Positions 58,301 through 64,000 of a stretch of 64,000 nucleotides of DNA are shown here, one piece after another. Under the pieces are notes generated by a model. It saw only the letters and a list, made by a program, of their open reading frames with translations. It made no database searches and was not told where the DNA came from. The translations under genes and the position numbers were made by a program. How positions within the stretch are numbered: position 1 is the stretch's first letter; the number at the start of each line of letters is the position of its first letter. Origin of the DNA: Berghia stephanieae (lineage: Eukaryota; Mollusca; Gastropoda; Nudibranchia; Aeolidiidae); assembly GCA_034508935.3 (NCBI GenBank), contig CM067443.1, forward strand, positions 106,412,515 to 106,476,514. Direction: 5' to 3'.

Positions 58301-59106
58301 GTGTATGTGTATGTGTGCGAGCGCATGCATGCGTCTGCGTGTTTTGTGTCTGTGAGTGTGTGAATTTTTGGGTGGGGGGGCTTCGGATGATGTAGTGGAA
58401 TTGTCAAAGTAGTGGGTATATAGAATTGTCAAAGTAGTGGGTATATAGAATTGTCAAAGTAGTGGGTATGTATATAGAATTGTCAAAGTAGTGGGTATAT
58501 AGAATTGTCAAAGTAGTGGGTTTATATTATTTAGTAAGAAGCTATTTCAGCTAAGGACGTCTATAGGAATTGAAAACACCACGACCAATATTCTGAGAAA
58601 AAAATAGGTTGGGTGATTAAACCAATGATGGAAGAAAAATTGGTGAGGGCTATAGTGTCATTAGAAAAAAAATAGCAGAAAAGGAAATCTTTTATAAAAT
58701 TGTCTTGCCTAAAAAAACCTTTTTTTTTTTTTCATTTTGACAATTAACCTGCACCAATTGATCGACCAATGCGTTTATATCTCTATACACATTGGGTATA
58801 AATTCAGACCAGCAAGCATTATTAGATTTACAAAAATGTTTCTCTCATATCTTCTATTAATATGTTTTGTTTATTTTTATTTTCAAACAGTAAAAGCGAA
58901 GCAGAGCCTCATATATAATGTTTAACACAGCAATACTTCCTCCCTCCCAAAAAAAAAAAACTATTAAAAAATAAAAAAGAAGAATAACTCTCAACACTCC
59001 CCCCCCCCCCCCACTTCACTCAAAACAAACAATCAAATAAAAAAATAAAGAAGACAAAGAAAAAAAAAACCTTAACAAAAGAAGCCTCCCCCCCCCCCCC
59101 CCCCCC

Positions 59107-59140
<34 letters not shown>

Positions 59141-59624
59141 AAGAAAGAAAATAAAAAAAAGCGAAAATCCCATCCCAAATTTAAAATGAAAGGGAAACCT
59201 TAAAAGTAGAATCATATACACTTTCAGACTTATACAAATTTTAACATCTTAAGTAAAATATGGACTTCAAGGTAGGGTTGGCTCAGGAAGAATCTAACCA
59301 CACACATAAGATAATACATCAGTCCACAACTTTAAGTTTCAAGGGGGAAAAATCAGCACACAAAGCAAGAAAGGTGAACTCTAAAGAATTTTTTTAATGT
59401 GTCACTCACGACTTGGAGTTCCCTTTTGGCAATTTCCATCTCGTGCTGTGGGGTTCCCTTTGGCTGTTTACGCCTCTCCACCATTGCTGCTGTGTGATCC
59501 TTTATCCGTTTCTCGAGTTCTCTTATATTAGCTTGTCTGAGAAGATAAACGTAAGAGATGTTCAATGTTCTGGTGGTGACGATGATGATGATGATGATAA
59601 TAATAATAATAATAATAATAAAAA

Positions 59625-59675
<51 letters not shown>

Positions 59676-59754
59676 TAATAATAATATTAATAATGATAAT
59701 ATTAATAATGATAATAATAATAATAATGATAATAATAGTACTACTAATAATAAT

Positions 59755-59818
<64 letters not shown>

Positions 59819-61593
59819 TAATAATAATAATAATAATAATAGTCATAATAGTCATTATAATCAAAGCATGTCTTTTATTCTTTGCTGAACAAATCAAAAT
59901 ATTCTCTATACAAAGTGATGGGCATAGTTTGTATATAAAGGCCAAAAGTCACATATAAAAAAATGGACAGTTCAAAAGCTAACTTTTCCATTTCTATCCT
60001 TTGTTTGTTTGCTGGCGAAACTGCCCTTTGACGTCTTATCTCTTCCTCTTTTCTTCTGTCCTCCTGAAAAGTTAAAGTAAATGGGGGAAAAAAATCAAAA
60101 TAAATGAAAACAAAACATTGTCATTAATCAATTATGATACAAGAATACTATTAATTTTTTTTGATGACAAGATTAAACCTTTTTTCTTTAAATCCACACC
60201 TTTTGGACCCCAATATGCTGCGTTAATGAATTGCAATTGGCAATAGAAAGGGTCAAGGGTAATTACTCATATATATTTATATATATACTATAAATATATA
60301 ATTATTGATGGAAGTCCTGTAGTTCAGACAGTGCTCTATAAATCAAACAATTCAGAGCATATTAAATGAGTAAAAAACAGCTCATATTTCGTCAGACGCT
60401 GTTTCTATAAATAATGCATTTTATCAGTGATGAAACGCATTGTGAGTAGAAACAGTATATATATATGTATGGTATTCTCTATACTATATAGGTATCTATT
60501 ACCACATTAAGATTTGTGCCCACTACTTACTTTCATTCTGGCTTCTTTGTTCAGCACCTTCATCATATCCTTTTCTACAGCAAATGGAGCTTTCTCTGCT
60601 GTTTCATCATAATCTGAAAATGTTTAATAACACGAAACTAAATAATTAATAAAGCTGTCCTATCAGGGCTAATTGAAAACATTGATTCAAACAAACAAAT
60701 TTTCTTTACATAAATTTAAAACCTCCAAATACTTTGTCGGCTCAAAACGACTCGGCAACCGCTCCCCCCCCCCCCCCAAACCCCCTCGTAAATTAAAAAA
60801 GACAAACCAAAAATCAAAACCACAACGACAACAAAAAAAACAAAAGAACAACAAACACCCTGATAAAACACGATTGATGCTCTGCATGCCTAAACACAAA
60901 TCAATAATGTGATGCAACAGCCAATGAACACAGAGTGCGAGCCAAATTTAAAAAAAATGTTTTTTCATCATTTCGACTCACAATGCACCTTCAACGTAAT
61001 AATAGGCTTGGAGTAGATATTGTCAAGATTAGTTCACATTCATGATCACTCCATTTCTTATGGATCACAGTTCATTTGCATGCTTCTGGATTATTATTTT
61101 CACCACTTTATTGGTTTTATTGCAGTGGATACATTTTACACCTATTTCTATTCTACCCGTGTTTCCCCCTTTTTTTAAGCCACAAATTTTATGCGTTGTT
61201 TTAAATTCCGCTCAATTTGGAACTCCTTAGTTGCATATCGAATGATTATTTTTGTTTACTTTCCAAGATTTTTCTTCTCCAGAGAGGACCTAGCAAATTT
61301 CTCTGTTGTTGATCTGGGATTTAGTAATGTATTAATGTCTTTATTGTTTTTTTGTTGTTGGCTGAAGAAGAGTTTTGAGCCAAAACATTCCGTGTTTTGG
61401 TATTTTGTTCTTATTTAATTTGAAGCTGATATGTTCATTTTTTGTTTATTACTTTTTACCGTCCACAGCTTCTAGCAGCCTAGTATCACATACTAAAATA
61501 ACAACCCATAAAAAAAAAACAACAAAAAAACCCAAAACAAAACAAAATACAATACAAAAACAAACAATACACACACACAAACCCCCCCCCCCC

Positions 61594-61627
<34 letters not shown>

Positions 61628-63010
61628 CAAAAAAACAAAACAAACCCAATACAACAAAAAAACCAACTAAACAAAACAAAAACAAAAAACAAAATGCACA
61701 TTACAATATGCTAACAAACCTTCTCCTGGAACCAGGTCTTGGGAATATTTTTGTCTTTGCAGCACCTTGGCCTCATCTCGCCACGATTTCAAAGAAGCAT
61801 CATCTCTAATGGAGTGAAATATATAAATGATTCGATTATATCAACAGATACTGCTAAGTGACAGATCATAATATCATAAATTCTCCATAAAATTTGCACG
61901 TATGAAAAGAAATGTTTTCAGCCTTGTACAACACAAGGGAAATAATTCCAAATACAAAATTTATTTGAAATGCCTTTCATACTGCCCTGTCATATAATCT
62001 ATTTTAATAGGGTTTAAGAGAGTGGCTGAAGTAATTCTTAAATCGTCAATTACTTTATCTTTAGTGGATTTTGGATTCTTTTTCAAAACTTTTCAATCTT
62101 AAAAGTTGCAGATTTATTGAAATGAATATGATAATAGGAATGGACACAGAAATATTAGCTCTTCATTATATACTTGCTTTTCAAATCCATTTATAGCCCT
62201 ATTCTCTGTGCCCCTTCTTGTACTGAATTCCATATCTGGAATATAACTGTATTGTTATCATGTAAGATGTCCAGAATAGGACGGACGTTTTTGCAAATGT
62301 GGGATAAGATCTAGTATTGTGTTGGGATTAATCGGATGAAGAAAAAAAAATTGAATTTAAAACTAACATCATTAGAATTAAAAATTTAAAGCTTATGATC
62401 CTTTAATAAACCAAATTCACTCTTTCTGATAAATGCATTTAATACGCTTCAACAGTCATGTCGTCACTTCCCTCGTAATGATGCATGGTAACTTAGTAAC
62501 TGGCTCTAAACTATCGGAACAATGGTGGATACCCTTATGAAATATTTCCCCGATGAGCATAAAAGTGTATCCAGAGGAGAAAAACATTACAAATATGATC
62601 ATGTTTTGACTTTTATACATTCTGATCACAAGACATATGAAAAGTTCTAGCCAGCATGAAGAATAAAAAGTACCGATTTTCTTTGTTTAGAACCATGATG
62701 GCCACCGTTGCTGGGCGACGTGACATCATACTATTGAATCCAATTGAAGCAAACTTTTATAAATCAATCTCCAAATTCAATATTTAGTATTAAGTTGACC
62801 TTGACATAATGCCAATTTGATTCAGGTTAGTCATGTGGAAATGAAACCTTACTTTCGTCTTTGTAAAATAGCATCAGTCTTTTCTTTAAGTTCCTTTACA
62901 CGTGCAAGCTGTTTTTCCTCATTCATCCTATATGTGATGTAATCCTGTGGAGGGGTTCTGTGTAGGGATTTACTTTCCAGTTCATCTTTTGCATTTTTTG
63001 AGGTTTCTTT
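52032..63010 (-). CDS. Unidentified coiled-coil protein, 3' part (8 coding exons)
   Basis: Eight exons on the - strand join with correct GT-AG sites and phases (a 62853-63010, b 61720-61805, c 60531-60613, d 59984-60063, e 59410-59536, f 57742-57802, g 56757-56797, h 52032-52139). They give 744 nt, 247 residues and a stop. The protein is rich in Lys, Glu and Arg with heptad-like stretches (EEKQLARVKELKEK, ANIRELEKRIKDH, KRELQVVKNLQRDL). It has a short hydrophobic block near the end (LLFQALFKWAALAEELHNEL) and a final RFKAYSADVTDMRPRKKT. I do not recognise the family. A ciliary or centrosomal role is possible for such a composition but is a guess. The N-terminus lies beyond the window's right edge. 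It converges with FAM193. Confidence 0.82.
52228..52352. repeat. (ATA)n microsatellite
   Basis: ATA units with a few breaks, close to the last exon of the coiled-coil gene. Confidence 0.95.
53310..53530. repeat. Poly-A and poly-C runs with a duplicated ~90-bp block
   Basis: CAACATGTGATGAAAAAAAA then TATCTCTCTGC (about 53344-53378) recurs as AAATGTGATGAAAAATATAT, CTCTCTGC (53440-53468). Each is followed by a C homopolymer, so a local tandem duplication is likely. Confidence 0.75.
54040..54200 (-). repeat. Repeat H, copy 3 (antisense)
   Basis: On the - strand it shares CACACAAAACTATGTGTG, TTTATAGTCTGATTGAGAG, GAACTTATTGAGAACTG and AACAAAAACAAAGAAC with the other two copies. TGACGTCA lies at 54049-54056. 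Confidence 0.65.
55655..55790 (+). mobile_element. SINE fragment with tRNA-like box B
   Basis: Starts near GTGAGTTCGATTCCATG. It contains TGGCTGGGTGCCGTCTGATC then TGGTGACAG, weakly similar to the body of SINE E (CTATCTGGGTCTAATAGATC then TGGTGACAAG). Confidence 0.45.
56757..56797 (-). CDS. Coiled-coil gene, 41-nt microexon g
   Basis: Flanked by acceptor CTAG and donor GTAAGT on the - strand. Encodes DHLLFQALFKWAAL. Its phase (1 to 0) is exactly what exons f and h require. It is too short for ORF-based gene finders. Confidence 0.7.
57742..57802 (-). CDS. Coiled-coil gene, exon f
   Basis: 61 nt, phase 0 to 1, donor GTTGTT. Encodes VKNLQRDLMKRYQELKAWSA. Joining it directly to the last exon would hit a stop at once, which demands exon g. 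Confidence 0.78.
58397..58527. repeat. Minisatellite, ~25-bp unit, five copies
   Basis: The unit is GAATTGTCAAAGTAGTGGGT plus ATATA. One copy is 4 bp longer (an extra GTAT). It lies in an intron of the coiled-coil gene. Confidence 0.95.
58930..59160. repeat. Poly-C and poly-A runs
   Basis: C homopolymers at about 59000-59012 and 59088-59107, followed by some 30 A. Confidence 0.93.
59410..59536 (-). CDS. Coiled-coil gene, exon e
   Basis: 127 nt, phase 2 to 0, donor GTGAGT. Encodes QANIRELEKRIKDHTAAMVE, RRKQPKGTPQHEMEIAKREL and QV. A large (AAT)n array begins only about 55 bp upstream of its acceptor. Confidence 0.85.
59590..59842. repeat. (AAT)n microsatellite
   Basis: About 250 bp of AAT units with slips, lying just upstream (on the - strand) of exon e. 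Confidence 0.95.
59984..60063 (-). CDS. Coiled-coil gene, exon d
   Basis: 80 nt, phase 0 to 2, donor GTTAGC. Encodes EDRRKEEEIRRQRAVSPANK then QRIEME. The donor is weak, but it is the choice that matches the phase of exon e. Confidence 0.72.
60531..60613 (-). CDS. Coiled-coil gene, exon c
   Basis: 83 nt, phase 1 to 0, donor GTAAGT. Encodes DYDETAEKAPFAVEKDMMKV then LNKEARMK. Confidence 0.82.
60760..60785. repeat. C homopolymer in an A/C-rich stretch
   Basis: About 14 C, then A/C-rich sequence to about 60860. Confidence 0.88.
61355..61490 (+). repeat. Third copy of the Penelope-like terminal repeat
   Basis: Matches the right arm at 50792-50930: GGCTGAAGAAGAGTTTTGAG, TTTTGGTATTTTGTTCTT, GAAGCTGATATGTTCATTT, TTTATTACTTTTTA and CTAGCAGCCTAGTATCAC. 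An A-rich tail follows. Confidence 0.65.
61495..61690. repeat. A/C-rich low-complexity stretch
   Basis: Long A runs with CAAA breaks and a 13-C run (61581-61594), ending 30 bp before exon b of the coiled-coil gene. Confidence 0.93.
61720..61805 (-). CDS. Coiled-coil gene, exon b
   Basis: 86 nt, phase 2 to 1, donor GTTTGT. Encodes DDASLKSWRDEAKVLQRQKY then SQDLVPGE. Of the two adjacent AG acceptors, only the one leaving AGATGATGC avoids a stop. Confidence 0.8.
62853..63010 (-). CDS. Coiled-coil gene, exon a
   Basis: 158 nt in phase 0, the only open frame. Encodes KETSKNAKDELESKSLHR, then QDYITYRMNEEKQLARVKEL and TDAILQRR. Exits in phase 2 at GTAAGG. Upstream exons are not found in the remaining 990 bp. 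Confidence 0.8.
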
Positions 63011-64000
63011 CTGTAAAAAGATATAATTAAATGAATGCTTATTCTAATGAATAAAAGTACATAATAAACCATTTGCTGGAAAATTTATTAATGATAACAA
63101 ATCAATCTTAATACAAAGTTTTTGGGTTAAAAATACAAATACTACGTGAAAATAAATGAATATTAAAAACTGAATATACGGATGAACGGTTGAGTTATTC
63201 TAATTTCAATTTTCCAAAAAGAACAAAAAAAAAACAAAAAAAATTAAACAAAACAAATAAATTTGAAAAAAGCTAAGAAACTTTGAAATTATTTCAATAT
63301 ACAAATAGTTAAAAGTTATAAATGCTGACAACTTAATTGTTTTCCTAATTCAATTTTTTGTGTTTGTATTATATATATTCATTTCATCGACGACTTGGCA
63401 ACATGATACACAACTAACTGTATTGTTATCATGCCACTTGTGATAACAATAAAACTAATCTCTGTAGCATATAAGAAGAAAATGCCTATTTGAAAACAAT
63501 TTATAATGCAGTCCACAAGAAGTCAACACCTGTAGAGATACTTTTTTTCCTCCTTTACTTCAGTTAACAAATCTCTGATCATATCAACAAAATTCGTGTT
63601 CAAACAACAAAACAATAAAAACATCATCATCATCAACAACAATAACAAAATAGAACATAAAAAATACAAAAACAAAACAACAACCCCCCCCCCCCCCCAC
63701 CAAAAAACACCACCACCAAAAAACTCCAAACCCCCCACCCGTAAACGAGCTAAAAAAAACAAACAGAAAAGTGAGTTGAGCAGGCACTTATGTTGATAAT
63801 AACAAGAAATGAAGTGCCAGAAGACAATAGAGAATAAGAATTTCATGGCGATGGGGACTCGAACCCGCGACTTACTGGTATGACAACTCCTCCTGGCTGG
63901 GGAAGGCATAGCCATGTTCTCAACACAAACATATAACATAGAAACGATTGAGACATCGATTAAGCTCCGGCATTTGAGGTGAATATTAATTCGAAAAGTG
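63011..64000. other. Right edge, upstream intron of the coiled-coil gene
   Basis: AT-rich, with a poly-C run at 63685-63699. A - strand stretch at 63542-63590 looks exon-like (DLLTEVKEEKKYLY) but its phase does not fit exon a, so it is not called. Confidence 0.5.
63840..63925 (-). mobile_element. tRNA-like sequence (SINE head or tRNA pseudogene)
   Basis: On the - strand, GGGTTCGAGTCCC resembles a T-loop. The outer ends CATGGCT and CGCCATG pair at 6 of 7 positions like an acceptor stem. The T-stem has only three good pairs and no standard anticodon arm is clear, so a working tRNA gene is unlikely. Confidence 0.4.

Noticed and set aside
63542-63590. Exon-like - strand stretch reading DLLTEVKEEKKYLY between an AG and a GT
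   Set aside because: Its exit phase does not match exon a of the coiled-coil gene, and the other frames stop. It could still belong to an alternative transcript.

Overview
This window looks like nuclear DNA of an animal, most likely a marine invertebrate. A mollusc or other lophotrochozoan is my guess, but the sequence does not settle it. The evidence is spliced genes with GT-AG introns, AT-rich introns packed with microsatellites, tRNA-headed SINEs with GCGCTATATAA-type tails, fragments of several non-LTR retrotransposons, a mariner remnant and small non-autonomous DNA elements. No bacterial, viral or CRISPR feature was seen.

Two host genes are supported. (1) On the + strand, 11365-45419, there is a complete 22-exon gene of the FAM193 (FAM193A/B) family, about 1,725-1,758 residues long. 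It has the paired CxxC motifs near the N-terminus, further Cys-rich patches, the family signature [12 protein letters not shown], the GLDELLSFINGTDE block and the conserved C-terminal EVF-MP...FKRFCFE domain. Exon phases join without a break except for one doubtful exon (15). Its 5' side carries YY1-like and ZNF143-like promoter motifs and a 12-codon upstream ORF that stops one base before the start codon. (2) On the - strand, 52032-63010, lie the last eight coding exons (247 residues) of a charged coiled-coil protein that I cannot name. Its N-terminus lies beyond the right edge. The two genes converge.

Layout: 1-11200 is gene-poor repeat territory (microsatellites, LINE fragments, four SINE types, one old pair of diverged repeats). 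11200-45700 is the FAM193 gene, whose introns hold most of the mobile elements. 45700-51870 is intergenic and repeat-rich. 51870-64000 is the coiled-coil gene with long AT-rich introns and homopolymer runs.

The most interesting non-genic signal is a dispersed ~510-530 bp element ('family A'), with ten good copies and several old ones. Every copy is in + orientation and many have clear target-site duplications. Its 3' end carries a hairpin whose loop is also found in a second, very young, ~340 bp element ('family B', two near-identical copies with 12-bp target-site duplications). The two stems differ at four base pairs, but both sides change together. That is the pattern expected of an RNA hairpin recognised by a shared reverse transcriptase. 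Other notable structures are SINEs flanked by unusually long direct repeats (67 bp and ~100 bp), a 206-bp palindromic element whose inverted repeats are built from two tandem subunits, and a TTAA-flanked miniature element.

All family names rest on reading the translated sequence and comparing from memory. No database search was run.
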